Below, one piece after another: positions 36,301-48,624 of a stretch of 64,000 nt of DNA. The position numbers were made by a program, and so were the translations under genes. Source of the DNA: Aquatica leii (lineage: Eukaryota > Arthropoda > Insecta > Coleoptera > Lampyridae); assembly GCA_035610365.1 (NCBI GenBank), contig CM069433.1:79332236-79396235 (forward strand), written 5' to 3'. The stretch's first letter is position 1; each line of letters starts with the position of its first letter. The notes below the pieces were generated by a model, which saw only the letters and a list, made by a program, of their open reading frames with translations, searched no databases and was not told the origin of the DNA.

Positions 36301-36639
36301 AGAAATTAAACAATCGCAAACATAATTTTTTCTAAAAATAATTTTGAGAAGTATAACATTTAACAAGTACTGTTTATCTAGAAATAGTATTGCAAACTGA
36401 GAAATTAGAAAAAGCTTAACCTACCATTACAATTAACTATTAACAATATCCAATCATTTTTTTTTATTTTAAACAAACTTTTTGAGTATGTTTTAAACAT
36501 GAGTTTAGATTGTAAAATAATAATAATTCTGTTTATAAAGTAGTTATCAAATTCATTCAAAAATCAAAATAAAGAATTAAGAAAATACAAAACACAACAA
36601 AGCAGTAAAGTAAAAAAAACACAAAAATTTTCGTTAATG
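33386..36639. other. Gene-free interval of about 3.2 kb
   Basis: AT-rich with only short chance frames (33,627-33,809; 34,196-34,381; 35,012-35,194). None has a recognisable domain, good start context or conserved partner. I see no element boundaries here. Confidence 0.5.
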
Positions 36640-36777
36640 TACAGCCATAGTCATTGGAGATGTCCCTAAAATTAGCAAAACCGCACGTTCAGTCACATTT
36701 TAATAGTATTAATCGTATTTATACCTGTAAATATATCCTAAGGTTATGGTTTTTTTCTTTGTCGTATAAATACAAAA

Positions 36778-37284
36778 TAGTTATTTACGAACCAAGTTCG
36801 GGAAGAAGTTTTTCCTACATCAGCGCATTTAAAGCACGAGCGAACGAAGTGAGGGAGTGCTTTAATAGCGCGAATGCTAGAATGATTTTCCCGCAAGAGG
36901 TTTGTACATAATTTTTTGTAACGAGCAAATATTTCCTTTGATAAGCAGAAGCAATCATTTTATATTAATGTCAAATTTTGATATAGTCACCTTGATGAAA
37001 AGTGTAGAGTGCTATGAATTGACATTTTATGTCTAAAGTGTTTGTGCTGATCATATTTTGTGTTTTTTGTATTGCTTTTTTAAGTTTACTTCTTGTTTTT
37101 ATTAATAAAAAAAATACTGGGAAAACGGTTTTTAACAATTACAAATTATAATTGCATTATAATATTATTGTTTAAATGCCTGTAAATGCCAGTGTTTTTT
37201 GTAACTTTTCCCGCACTCGTGCGGGAATAGCAATTTCCTGATTGGCTACACACGTATGTAAAACTTCACTTCCTAGGCGGCGAG
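36778..37284. mobile_element. 507-bp element nested in the left Tc1 arm
   Basis: It interrupts the left arm: the flanking arm halves join up when compared with the copy at about 37,980-38,010 and with the right arm. The word TACAAAA is present on both sides (36,771-36,777 and 37,285-37,291), a 7-bp target duplication. Inside are a hairpin TTAAAGCAC...GTGCTTTAA (36,828-36,864) and the palindrome CCCGCACTCGTGCGGG (37,209-37,224). No coding content. Family not recognised. Confidence 0.7.
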
Positions 37285-38326
37285 TACAAAAAGGTAATTA
37301 CCATTACTTAATTTTGTATGTATTTTCTCAAATCATACAAAAAGGCTTTTAAATATTACTCTCAAACAAACGTTTTATAAAACCAAAATTTTCTTTATAT
37401 TTTTTGTGCGAATTAAAAAACAAACACTTTTTTCTAATTTTGAATAACAACATACTTTTTAATAAATATAGGACATACTATATCGTCAAATTTTTAGGTA
37501 ATAAATGTTTTGAATAAAAATGCCAAAATTATATTTGCTAAATTATTTGAAAAGTATTTGTTACGTCTAAATTTTAACTATTAATGTAATTTATTGAAAT
37601 GTGTGTTCTGATAGTCACATTATTTTTGTATGTAGGATGTATAAACCTGGCTTATCAGACCCGGAGTAATGTTTGGTTATGAGAATATGCAGCGTTTGTT
37701 ACTATAATTTATAAACAATTTTTCTTATATAATAATTAATAAGTAACAAAGATAGTTGTTTTTTGTTATAAAATAACTGTTTATTTTTTCAATTTCTTAA
37801 TTTGAATGTTGGTCCGGTTTATGTAAAAGTAGGTATTGTACCGGATATGCATCCTAGAGTTAAACGGATTAACAAACACCTCACTTATTAATGATGTGTT
37901 GTCAATGAAAGTGCGGTAATGCTCATTTTAAAGACATTTAATAGTATTGATCGTATTGACATCTATAAATATACCTTGAGGTTATGGCTTTTTGTTTGTC
38001 GTATAAATAGTAAAAGGTGATTACCATTATTAAATTGTATATGTGTTTCTTATAATCATACGAGGAGATTTAAATATTACTCTAAAACGTTTTGTGATGT
38101 TTTTGTGCAAATTAATAAACAATTCTACCAAATATGCATCTTAGGATTAAGCGGATTAATAAATACCTCACTTATTAATGAGTTTTATAATTACCTTTTG
38201 TAAATATATCATCAGGTTATGGCCTTTTGTTGTATAAATATAAATTTTTCGTTTACAAAATTGTAATATAAATTGGGAGTTCCTAGTGGTAACATCATTG
38301 TTTATGTGATTATAATATTTTTGAAT

Positions 38327-39533
38327 ATGCCTCAAAGATTAGGACAAATTGATTCTACCTTAATATTAAGAGGAAGTATTGTCGGGATGGCACAAGCAGA
38401 AATGTCACCTCGAACAATATCACAACATGTTGACTTATCGGTGATCATTTTTCTAAAGTATATTTTTTACATTACATTGCAACACAGTCAGCATGTATTA
38501 AGTATGATCACTAACAATACTATTTTATAAGATATTGGAATCTATTAAATTGACGTCAAATTTTTAAATAAATATATATAGTATAATGGCTTTTAATATA
38601 GTACTAATGATAAATCTAATCTAATACTAAGAACTTAACACTTTGTAGGAAGTTGGTAATAAGCCACTTGTAAGCAACAGACCACCTAAGCCTAGAATTA
38701 CTTCTCGGCAAGAAGATGCGGACATACTCGACTATACATTACAAAATCCTTTTACAACTTGCCAAAAAATAAAGAAAACGCTGAATATTGATTACGCTGT
38801 TTCCACTATTCAGAGACGTTTACACGAATCAAATTCACAATGTAAAAAACCGGCAAGTAAACCTAACATTACAGAGCGTCATGCTGCAGCTCGGTTGCGC
38901 TTTTGTCGCCAATATTTAAATTTGGATTGTAGTACTGTTATCTTTACAGACGAAAACGTATTTTCTAGCATTGATCAATGTCCAACTACAGTGTAAAGAC
39001 CACAAAACACTCGTTACAATATAGAACATGTTTTGCCCAATAAGCAAAGTGGTAGAGTGACAGCTGGAGTGTGGGGATGGATATCTCAAGCGGGTCCAGG
39101 AAAGTTAGTGCAAGTGACACCACCTCGATTTACTTCAGAGCAATACCTGAATATTTTAAATAATATCTTGATACCTTCTGTGAGAAGAATATTTCCACAA
39201 GATGAGCTGGAAATTATTCAAGTAGTCCAGGATAATTCTACTATTCATACAGCACGAATTGTTAGAGACTGGATTGAAGATCAAAACGAAGTTGAAATAA
39301 TTGAATGACCAGCGAGATCACCAGATTTGAATCCAATTAAAAATATTTGGGGTGCAACGATCAGAAACTGGGATAGTGATGTTCAATTTAGAACACCTGA
39401 AAATATTATCCAACATTCACAATTAGTTTGGGAACGTTTTCGGGAATCACAGTTGTGTGAAAATTGAGTAAACTCTATGCAGTCTAGATTAGAAGCATAC
39501 ATACAAAATAATGGTTATTACACAAAGTATTAA
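38327..39533 (+). pseudogene. Tc1-like transposase pseudogene
   Basis: The N-terminal helix-turn-helix starts MPQRLGQIDSTLILRGSIVG and goes to MSPRTISQHVDLS (38,327-38,440). About 200 bp of non-matching sequence follows, then the second HTH (ITSRQEDADILDYTLQNP, STIQRRLHES; 38,695-38,835). Catalytic region: FTDENVF (first Asp, about 38,943), VQDNSTIHTARIV (second Asp, 39,231) and SPDLNPIKNIWG (39,319-39,354). In the last motif Lys (39,339-39,341) stands where the third catalytic Glu is expected. The spacing of 35 residues between the second Asp and that position is one more than classical DD34E Tc1. At least two in-frame stops replace conserved codons (near 38,994 and 39,306). The enzyme is dead. 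Confidence 0.9.
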
Positions 39534-39729
39534 TTATTTGTATACGACTTTTGTATTGTTATTGTTTTTATATGATAATATGTTTTTTTATTTAATTATA
39601 TTATTAAAATAAACTACAGCATGAACTGTAATTATAAACGTATGCTTATTTATTAACATTTTATTAACGCAAAAGTGAGTAATAGCTAAATAATTATTAT
39701 TAAAATAAAATTAATGAATACGAAAATAT

Positions 39730-40278
39730 TATTGTGATACTCATTAATAAGTGAAGTATTTAACCGCTTAAACAAAAAAAATGTGACTATGTGAACAAAA
39801 ATTTAAATAAATTACATTATATTGACACAAATATTTATTCTTACGCCGGAAAAATTTTGTTTGATAGTATCATTTACATTTAAACGAAATTGAAGTATAA
39901 CAGTTTCACTTTATTTATAAATAATTTTGCACATACAGCGAATTAATAGTACTTATGTAAAATTGTTTTTATAACATTTACCTTAATTTTATACGTTCAA
40001 AATTTTACTATCAATAAGTATGTATCTAAAATTATAGAAAGAAATGTGTGTTTTTTTATTCGCATAAAAATATAAATACGGTCTTACAAGTAACACTATT
40101 TTCTTATGGTTTGAGAAATACTTGTAAAATTTAGTAATGGTAATCCCTTTTTTATTTACAAGACAAAAGGACATAACCTCAAGGTATATTTACAAGTATA
40201 AATACTGGTAATACTATTAGAATGTGACTAAAAATGCGGTAATGTTCATTTTAGGAACATTTCCAATGACTATGGCTG
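39730..40278 (-). repeat. Right long inverted repeat of the Tc1-type element
   Basis: Reverse complement of the left arm: CAGCCATAGTCATTGG at the outer end, then AATATACCTTGAGGTTATG, GATTACCATTACTAAATT, GTGCGAATAAAAAAACA and finally ACTTCACTTATTAATGAG at the inner end. The short frames in it (39,989-40,174; 40,217-40,477) are chance. Confidence 0.8.
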
Positions 40279-40280
40279 TA

Positions 40281-41639
40281 CAATCCATCGACAAAATATT
40301 ATAGAGATTTCCTACAAATACAAATTGCTCTACAGAAATAATGCTAACTTGATAATACGACAAATTAAAAAAACAGATTTGATATACCCAGTTCACGTAC
40401 ATTATTAAAATCTTAAAACACGATGAGGTGAACAGTAAATTCAACGTAAAAACCTGACAAAAGATATTCGAAATCAAGACGTTTTAAAAACAAGTAGTAT
40501 ATGTCAATACAAACTTGTCTATAACCAATATCGGCATATACAGATGAAATGCGTTTAATCATCACAAGTTTGTAGCACTAATTACATAAAATAAATATTA
40601 ATAGAGCTAGTTTGGGACTGGCTCCCCCTAAATCATATACATTAAAATTAAACTCTCAGTAATAACACAAACATTATTTATAGACGATACATACAATTTT
40701 TAATAAAAAACACAAGCAAAGATACTAATAGAATCGAATACTGTGAACTAAACAATGTTCAAGTAAGCAAAAACAATTTACATTATCAAAACAGCAAATA
40801 GTAAAAAATATGTGAATAATAACTAAAGAATATAAACTAGAACTAACGCTAAAGACTAAAGTTTGTAGTCTTAAAGATTTCAACTAGAATGTATAATAGA
40901 GCTTTCACAAAAAGTGATGCAACGCGTAATTCCAGCTTAAAAACCCAGACAGTAGAAACATAATAAAAAAACACAGAATAAAATAACAAAGAAACAAAAC
41001 ACTCCAACAGAGTAAAATCAAACGACATATCACTACATTGATTTAATACGACGTTGCAAAAAAAGTTTCAAAACAATAATGTTATGAAACCTAAGATTTG
41101 CTGATAAAGTCACCAAAAACTCAAACTAAATTTAAATATTGAAGATAGTTTAAATTGGGCACTTTACAAAAATTTAATGTTGAGAAATTTTTTGATTTCT
41201 TTAATATGGAAACTCCATCACAATTAAACAAAAACGTATGAGATTAAAATAAATGCCAAACTTAAACTAATGGGTGGTAAAAGAACCCCAGAATAGAAAA
41301 CTTATTCATTAAAATTACATCAGCAAGGACGGAAGTATGAATTACCATAGAACTAAGTGACGGAAAACTGACAATAAAAATGTAGAAAAAAAGGCGAGGC
41401 CTTTGTTTAGTAAAGACATTAAACATATTGGAAAATACTATATTAACGTAATATGGCTTTTTCATACTAAGATAATATTAGGTATCTATTATTACTCATT
41501 TATTTACACTTTCATTTGATTTCATAGTTATCAATTTCTAACTATGTTTGAAACTGGAAACAAAATGTAATTAAAATTTTGAATTCAAGCAATTCATTGG
41601 AAAACATTCTAGTCTAAAACTTGAACTACGAAGTTACAG
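40281..41639. other. Gene-free interval
   Basis: AT-rich, no recognisable coding or repeat structure. Confidence 0.45.
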
Positions 41640-43070
41640 CATTATAAAAGTGCCTCTGCTAACAAAACCCAATAAAAGTCAAGTGGATTTTGCTGATTTG
41701 ACTCCAGACAGATTAAGCATATAGCATAATGAAATTGTTGATAGTTTTGTATAAAAGAATTTTGTTTTTTGGATTTTGTTTGCTTTTGCGACAAAGAAGA
41801 GAAGCCAAAGATTTGAAAGATCCGCGACTTTTATTGGCAGCAGATTCGACGTGGGTGGAGAAGGTTAAAGGTTTATCTAATATTACACGAAGATATTTGA
41901 CGAAATTGCACCAGAGAATTCGATTATTTAAAATGGTAAGTTGACCGTTAAAGATGGTGTTTTAGTTTTCTAGAAAATATAACCGCTGAATGACTTTGAC
42001 GTCCACAAGCGAATCTAAAATTGTTCACGCTGATTGTACGCGTTTAGTTATGTGTTTAGTTTGCTACAAGCGGGCTAAGATGATGGTGTCGTCAGCATAC
42101 CGTGCTAGTTCTATATTGGGGGGTTTAGGAATTTTATACGTGTAAAAGTTGTAAAGAGTTGGGAAAAGAACAGAACCTTGTGGAACTCCTGTTGCTAATT
42201 GCTCGTTAGGAAATGCTTTTAAGCGGGAAATTTTTAAGTTCAAACGAGAGAATATGATTCTTTGGTAATTTTGAAAATAGCAGGGAAAAGACTTATCGGA
42301 CGGTAATTTTGTGAAAATTTGTGATCTTTTAAAAGCTGCTTTCTAATCACATAAAAAGTAGCCTAGTCTTAGTATGCCATTAACAATGGCGGTGAGAAAC
42401 ATTATTGTTTTCTGGGAAAAGTTTTTAATCATTTTATTTAAAAGACCGGGAGATTTTTGATTTTTAAGAAATCGTATAATTTGCGAGATTTCAAACGAAG
42501 AGGCTAAAGAAAGTAGTAGATCTTAATGATTTTGTGATAAAAATCTGATAACATTTGAATTAATTCTATTTGTACGGTCCAGGTCAGCGATTTGGTAGTT
42601 GGGGAGAGCATTGTAACTCAAGATTGTCGGCATGTGATTTTGCTTTTTCAGCAAAAGAATAAGCTAGATCGTTTGCAGAATGAATTGGTAAATTCTCCTA
42701 AAAGAAACGTTACGTAAGTTTTTTTGCATGCGCCAAAATGACCACTTTTATATTGCCAAAAAAAGTTTCAAGCAACATTGACGTTGATTCTATATGATCA
42801 TGGGCAGGGTTGAGAAGTTGATGGTGCTGAAAGGATCTTTTAACAAAAATTCCGTTGCCGCCGCCTTTATTGTCACGATCGGTGCGGTAAAAAATAAAAT
42901 TGGGAATTTTGGGAATATTGCAAGCACTGAGGTGAGTTTCCAATACAAGTACATCAATTTTGTGCTGATGAAGAGAAAGTCCTGTAGTTTTGTATTGAAA
43001 GCTGTTACAATTCCAAGACGATATCTTAAGAGATGTTATATTATTTTGTGGCCTGTAGTAAAATAATCAT
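41640..43070 (-). mobile_element. Jockey-clade LINE relic with internal losses
   Basis: Minus strand, from about 43,070 to 41,640. It covers the start of ORF2, part of the endonuclease and pieces of the RT in the right order, in roughly 1.4 kb where a complete Jockey ORF2 needs about 2.7 kb, so large internal stretches are gone. It is somewhat older than the CR1-like copy at 4.4-6.7 kb, judging by the number of breaks. Confidence 0.8.
41700..43050 (-). pseudogene. Jockey ORF2 (endonuclease-RT) pseudogene
   Basis: Start of the endonuclease: SWNCNSF then DVLVLETHLSACNIPKIPNF (about 43,035-42,895), followed by YRTDRDNKGGGNGIFVK (42,885-42,835) with the ETHL catalytic Glu and the conserved GGG. 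RT pieces: RFLKNQKSPG and IVNGILRLGYF (42,480-42,350), ATGVPQGSV (about 42,200-42,170) and the catalytic ARYADDTII (42,110-42,080). C-terminal pieces: SLASLLCRKSK, NKILLYK and VWSQ (41,815-41,690). Several frame changes and stops lie between. The wording (YADD, GVPQGSVL, KSPG) is that of the Jockey clade. Confidence 0.82.
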
Positions 43071-43149
43071 GTTCTGAAATGCGCTGAAATGCATGTGATG
43101 ATAGAACGACCAGTTTGACTGATTTAACTAAACTCCATAAACAAGAAAT

Positions 43150-43420
43150 TTAGTATACAACTTGAGAAACAAGTGTAGGAAATTTGTTCTTGGGAGAAGG
43201 AAGAATCTGAGAGATTTTGCTTGTCAAATTGAATGTAGGTTTAATGTCATTCTTATAAAGAAATTCCCCTATTTGAATTGTGACCTTATGAATGTAGAAT
43301 AAAGATGCTAATTTTGAATTAGATTTGGAAATGAAAATGTCAGATACTCGAACGTGTGGATGCATACTACGATTAATAACTACTTAGAAATCTTGCTTCA
43401 TATAACCATTGTTCACCAAG
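43150..43420 (-). pseudogene. Unrecognised open segment upstream of Jockey ORF2
   Basis: A 71-codon minus-strand frame (43,365-43,150) reads PHVRVSDIFISKSNSKLASL and KVTIQIGEFLYKND, more protein-like than most chance frames here. In other frames it extends to about 43,420. Position and strand would fit the 3' part of the LINE's ORF1, but no CCHC knuckle is visible. A host exon relic is the alternative. Confidence 0.3.
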
Positions 43421-46400
43421 TTTTTAGTCTAGATTCTCAGGTTGGCAAATAGAAAAAGTGCGATGAAGTATAGACAAAATTAACCTTGTTTTTACAAAAA
43501 CTGGAATTGAATAATCTTTAACTTATATTTATTAAGTTTTTATTGGTAAAAATCCAAAACAAAAAAACACATTAACCAAAGCTGAAAACTTCTCTAAAAC
43601 TTAACATAATTATTAAAAATGTCCATATAAATAATAATCACTTTAAACTCTTTATATCAAGTTTATTAAGGTGTTTGTATAGAATAGACTAATCTGTATA
43701 CATAATTATTACCGTAAATAAAAGTATGGTTATCTTACTATCTTAAACACATATTAAAAAGTTAAAAAAAGAAACTCGTGTATAAAAACATAGAACTTAC
43801 AGTTTCCATAAATTTGCTTAGTAGGTAATAAACGACACTTACCTGAAACAAAAAGTTATTATAATTATGTGAAAGTTAGTTTTAACTGTACTATTTAAAA
43901 TCATTGTTTAAACTACGTAAAATTGAGATTACCGTTACTATGTTAAAGTAAACAAAATCAGTAGTGTGAGTCAATATAATTAGTAATATTACAGAAAAGT
44001 TACATACGTTTACGCAGCTGCAGTTGCATTATTAAAAGTACTCTTTGTTTACGTTATACTATATTCAAAATTTATAGGACAAACAATACTTTTATCAAAC
44101 GCAGAAAAAAACTAAAAATTATTCAACAAAATTTGCTTTTAATTGAATTATATTACATAGTAGATTTTACTTTTACAATTCAATAGAAACGCATAAAATA
44201 TGAACATATAATTTAGTTTAATGTCACGTCATTTCCCTATGTGACATTTAAATATTCCAGTAGCGCCTAAATGGCACCATTTCCAACATGACTATCGTTA
44301 TGTAATTACCAACTAATATCAGTCAAATAAGATGTGTCTGATTTAACGCGTTATATTTTGATAAGAATAATATTAAATATTTGGTTGCATTTGTTTTTTT
44401 CTAATAAATGTACTATTTTTCTAATTAAAAATGGGAAAAACACAAAAATTATAAAATTTAAATACAACAAAAAAATAATAATTTACTTTATAAAACATCA
44501 TACACGTTATTAAATTATAATTTATAACAAAATGAGTTTTTTTCCTATACAATGAAAACAAAATATTTTTTAACAAAATTATAAAAGTACTTCTTAAAAA
44601 AATGTTTTCAAAGATAAAACGGTTTTGCGATAAAAATAGTTAAATATTTAGACATTAAAACATTACAGCATTTAAAGAAATATAAAAAAACTACGATTAT
44701 CATGTTTATCACAGTCGTGATAAACATACGTATAATTAAAAAAGCAGAGTAAGTGATCCAAAGTTCCTTTTAAATGTATAAAGAAATATACCAACAGACA
44801 AAAATGTAAATTAAGCACCTGACTTATTTCTTTTTTTAAAGCAAAACGACAATTCAAAGTTTTAAAAAATATATAAAAAACAATAACACAAATTGTTTAT
44901 ATTAAAGCCTCGAAGGTTAATTTTTTGTGTTTTAAAAGATGACTGCTTTAGTAAGTTTTTATCAGAAGAAAACAATAATTTATATTACTCTTTTAAAGCG
45001 TCGACATAATTATTATGTTGTATAAAATATATATGTATATGCAATAAAAAACCTGAAAAGTATGTCCTGTGGCTGTTAATATAATTTTATAGTTTTATAT
45101 AAATATATTCATATTAATAACAAAATCAAGTAAAAATTTTTGTATAGCTACATTTACAATCTCACATAATGTTACCTTACGAATTACAATGAAGTTGCTT
45201 TATACATTCTGGTAAATTTAATTTAAAAAGTATACGTATCAATTTATATATACTTATTTTATTTTTATAATTTTAGTAGGTAAACAATAAATAATTATTG
45301 AAATAATTTATTAAACACTTTTGCTGTAAGGGTAAAAAAAATTAAAGCTAAAAAAAGATTTTTAGTTCTAAAAACAGTACCATCGACAATAGTTTGTTTC
45401 TCTAAAAATTTATGATGTATATTATATGTATTTTTCTATAAAATTTTTAATGTAGTGTACGGTGTACATTTATATAACTCAAATAATCAAAGTATATACA
45501 ATTAGATATTTACATTATGTCTATTAAATTTTTCAGTAAAAAATATATAATTTTATAAAAGACAACACAAAAAATAATGTACGTTACTTTCATCGAAAGT
45601 TTCATGGCATAACTCATTTACATGCAACGCCCGGATGTGCGGCTTCGCATCGCATTAACGTTCATTATGCTGTAGTACATTCGACGCTTGTTATGTAAAT
45701 TACTATTGTGCGTTTTTTTTTTACACTTTCCCCATTTTCCTGTGCCTGTTTGCAGAAGAAATGAAGCTCTGGACACTTGGCTCTTGTGTTGAAGGCGATA
45801 TATAGACGACGTCAACAAAGCTTATATACAAACTTCAAACAATCCTAGCGCGTTTTAGAAAACAGCATTCAACTAGCAGCGCCATCTGTTCATACTTATC
45901 TCTTAACAATTTTAAGCTATTAAAACAAATTATACAAAATTTAACGTAAATTTAATCAAACATTTGCTGAAAAGAATAAAAGCACAAAAAATGATGCTTA
46001 GAACAGAATCGCAAATTCAAAAACAAACTTTATGTAAACGTGCTTTTTCTGATAAATAATGTATTGTGAAACCATTAAACCGAACGTACTTACCGCTAAA
46101 GAACCGCCAGATTGTCTAAGGATTACCTTTTTTTTACGAATAAAACTACAATAATAAATTTAGGAATTTTTTGTAAATGCGATACGTTTATTCTATTACA
46201 TTCCGCATTGACAAGTTTAAATTTATGATAACTGTGAATAAGCTATAACGGCGGTAAGTTAAATTTATGGTAGTTTGTAGTTTGTGGTTGCAATTTACTT
46301 TCCGCATCCGCAGTATAGAGGTTTTCGTTTTCATAGACTCAAATATATGTACAAATATACTCGCTAGGGACCAAAAAAAATTCCGGTATGTGCAGGTCTT

Positions 46401-46690
46401 ACGTACTATGTACGGTTAATGTTTGAAAATCCACTCAGATTGTATTAATTTCATTATAACCAGGTACGTGCTCTCGTTAATTTGATATTTTTTTGGTTTT
46501 GTTATGTTATTCTACATAATGTGGGAAACAAGACTAGGTGTGTAAAAAACTAGTAATTTATCATTGTATTCAATTATACTGTAAATTATCTTAAATTTCT
46601 AGACCTCTAAGACTTATACGTCCGACTGGTATTTTAATGTGGGTTATTTGTGTCTCAGTGGAGTTTATTAATATTTTTTTACAATTGAAG
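43421..46690. other. Gene-free interval of about 3.3 kb
   Basis: Mostly AT-rich. A hairpin ATGTTTATCAC/GTGATAAACAT lies at 44,701-44,727. The part at 45,610-45,900 is noticeably richer in G+C than its surroundings and contains a splice-acceptor-like TGCCTGTTTGCAG (about 45,742-45,754) and the word GCGCCATCT (45,879-45,887), but no convincing exon. Confidence 0.45.
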
Positions 46691-46691
46691 A

Positions 46692-48265
46692 ATGCTAACT
46701 GAAGATGAATTACAGGTATTGGCCGACAATTTATCAGATATAGAAGAACGTTTATTGAGAACGGTTCGGAATATTCACCATCAATAGCGTCTTCTAGTAA
46801 TAATAACTTGCAACTCTCTACAAGTTCTAACATAGAACAACATTTGAATCTAAACAAAAAAAAAGTAAATTTAAATAAAATAAAAACAAAATGGCAGTAG
46901 AAATAAATGAAAGCTTTAGTGAGGAATCGGAATGTTCAGAAGTGAGTGAAGATGATGAAATAGAAGAAGCTACAATTTTAGTAACTCTTGATAAATGGAA
47001 ACCTGCGCATAATGGCTTCGTTCCCAGAAAACATGTTTCCACAGAAAAATTAAGCATTATTCTTGCTTATATAAATCGCGCATCAGCAAAACTACATAGA
47101 TTTTTTACATTATTTTCTAAGAGTTTGTTTTTCTGGATTGCTAAAAAACCAGAGATAATGATTGTTGTAGGATGCTATTTCATTATGCTTTATAACAGAT
47201 TGTTTGTCAACATTATTAGTTGATTAACCCATCCCTTGGAAATGAATCCATAAAACAGGCGATTTCCCGCAACAGATTTTAGTTGCTATCATCTAAACTG
47301 TATTTTAATTCCTTAGTAAAATCAGAAAATGCTTACAAGTTATATTATATCGAAGTCACTGTATTGACGAGGTTATTGCTAAATTCAAGGGAAGAAGTGC
47401 TCTCAAGCAGTATCTTCCTTTAAAATCTACCAAGAGGGAAATAAAGATCTGTATGAGATGCGACTTTGCTACTAGATATACTGTGAAATCGGGATTATTC
47501 TCAAACCACGTTACCGCAGTAAATATCTCTTAAAAAAGTAAACAAACAGGTCACGTGGCTTGCGAATAATCTCAATCACCCGTTACTTTTGGCGTAAATA
47601 TATACACAAGAAAAGACAAAAACAGAATCAACTCTCGGTGAACCAGTTGTCAAAGAGTTATCAAATAATATAAGAAATTCAGATGTAAGTTGGTGTTTCG
47701 AAAAATTCTTTAACCGCGGTGATTCTTTACATTTATACGGCTTATCAATAAAAACCAACGGTAGTAAGTACTGCAATTACTAATCGCAAAAATATGCCTA
47801 GATTTGAAGTGAGGAAGCAAAAACGTGGCAAAGCCCAATTTTAATGCAATCAGTACGGAACATCTAGTTTTTTGTGGAAGAATACTAAAGATGTTTTTGT
47901 TATATCAAACTGCTATGGTAGTGAGATGACAGTTGCAAACAGAAAAGCTAAAAATGGTTCGAAACAAGAAGTCCTCTCAAGCGGTGGAAACGAGTCTTTT
48001 ATTGCGTATTCATGACATCTGCAGTAAACTCACGGATTATTTTTTGTGAAGTTAGGCAAAGCAAAGATTGCTTCTTCGATTTTTTCGTGTTTTTAGCTGA
48101 GACGTTAATTTGTTATGGTAGACAACACGCAAAAATTGTCAGAAAACGACAATACGGCAGACCATCCACGACGTCAAAATTTACAATAAATAAATAAAAA
48201 CAAAAAGGAAACAAGAACTACGACACTTTGTACTGCATGTGAAGTACCATTATGCAACAAATGTT
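46692..48265 (+). pseudogene. piggyBac (PGBD4-like) transposase pseudogene
   Basis: An N-terminal acidic segment starts at ATG 46,692 (MLTEDELQVLADNLSDIEER) and continues in other frames through an acidic, Ser-rich stretch (SEESECSEVSEDDEIEE, 46,919-46,969). The catalytic core appears at about 47,370-47,440 as CIDEVIAKFKGRSALKQYLP followed by KREIKI, with the first Asp in IDE. Later pieces are LGEPVVKELSNNI (47,634-47,672), FEKFFN, KTNGSKYCNY, NMPRFEVRKQKRG (about 47,792-47,830), TKDVFVISNCYGSEMTV (47,887-47,937) and NRKAKNGSKQEVLS. The Cys-rich tail LCTACEVPLCNKCFC lies at about 48,227-48,271. The GVDxxDQ block is not seen. Many stops and frame changes; inactive. Confidence 0.85.
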
Positions 48266-48541
48266 TTTGCAGCTATTATTATTATTTTTGTTGCATTATT
48301 ATTCTAACAAAAAGTTTCTTTTAGCACCTGTTCTACTTAAAATATAAGTGTGTTTTTTTAATAAATTACTCTATTTTTCTGTTTTTGTCTAATCTATCTG
48401 TATCCCACCATCCTTAAGTAACATCCTCGTACAAAAAAATCTAAAAATATTTTAATTGTAATGACTGATAGCATATCTTGCTGTTTGTGTAGAAACAAAT
48501 CGTATAAGTTGACGGAAATAAATTGGCAGCGAAAGGGTTAA
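46692..48541 (+). mobile_element. Decayed piggyBac DNA transposon, copy 2
   Basis: The right end is clear: GCGAAAGGGTTAA finishes with the TTAA target at 48,538-48,541, the usual piggyBac 3' terminus. The left end must lie upstream of the start codon at 46,692 but no TTAACCC-type terminus was found. The transposase resembles the PGBD4 type and differs from copy 1, so the two copies are different families. Confidence 0.78.
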
Positions 48542-48624
48542 TAATAAAGAAACTAGTTTTAAAAGAATGCCCGAATGAAAATTTCGAGGGGTTAACCGCA
48601 GGAAGAAATCATGTACACCATACT

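Larger units (their letters stand above)
36642..40278 (+). mobile_element. Tc1/mariner-type transposon with long inverted repeats
   Basis: Ends read TA-CAGCCATAGTCATTGG and CCAATGACTATGGCTG-TA, so the element is bounded by TA target duplications at 36,640-36,641 and 40,279-40,280. The inverted repeats are long: about 550 bp on the right (39,730-40,278) matches the left arm (36,642 to about 37,893) after removal of a nested insertion. The inner border of the repeats is the word CCTCACTTATTAATG. On the left, that border and part of the arm are present twice (37,858-37,893 and 38,140-38,185). The transposase relic lies inside on the plus strand. Confidence 0.82.

Noticed and set aside
36654-36911. 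85-codon plus-strand frame
   Set aside because: It straddles the Tc1 left arm and the nested 507-bp insertion, so it is a chimera of two non-coding repeats.
38442-38650. Intron in the Tc1 transposase
   Set aside because: The gap between the two HTH parts starts with GT and ends with AG, but Tc1 transposases normally lack an intron there and the arm has been rearranged nearby. A small insertion is at least as likely.
47224-47235. TTAACCCATCCC as a piggyBac left end
   Set aside because: It lies in the middle of the transposase relic, downstream of the N-terminal coding part, so it cannot be the element's 5' end.
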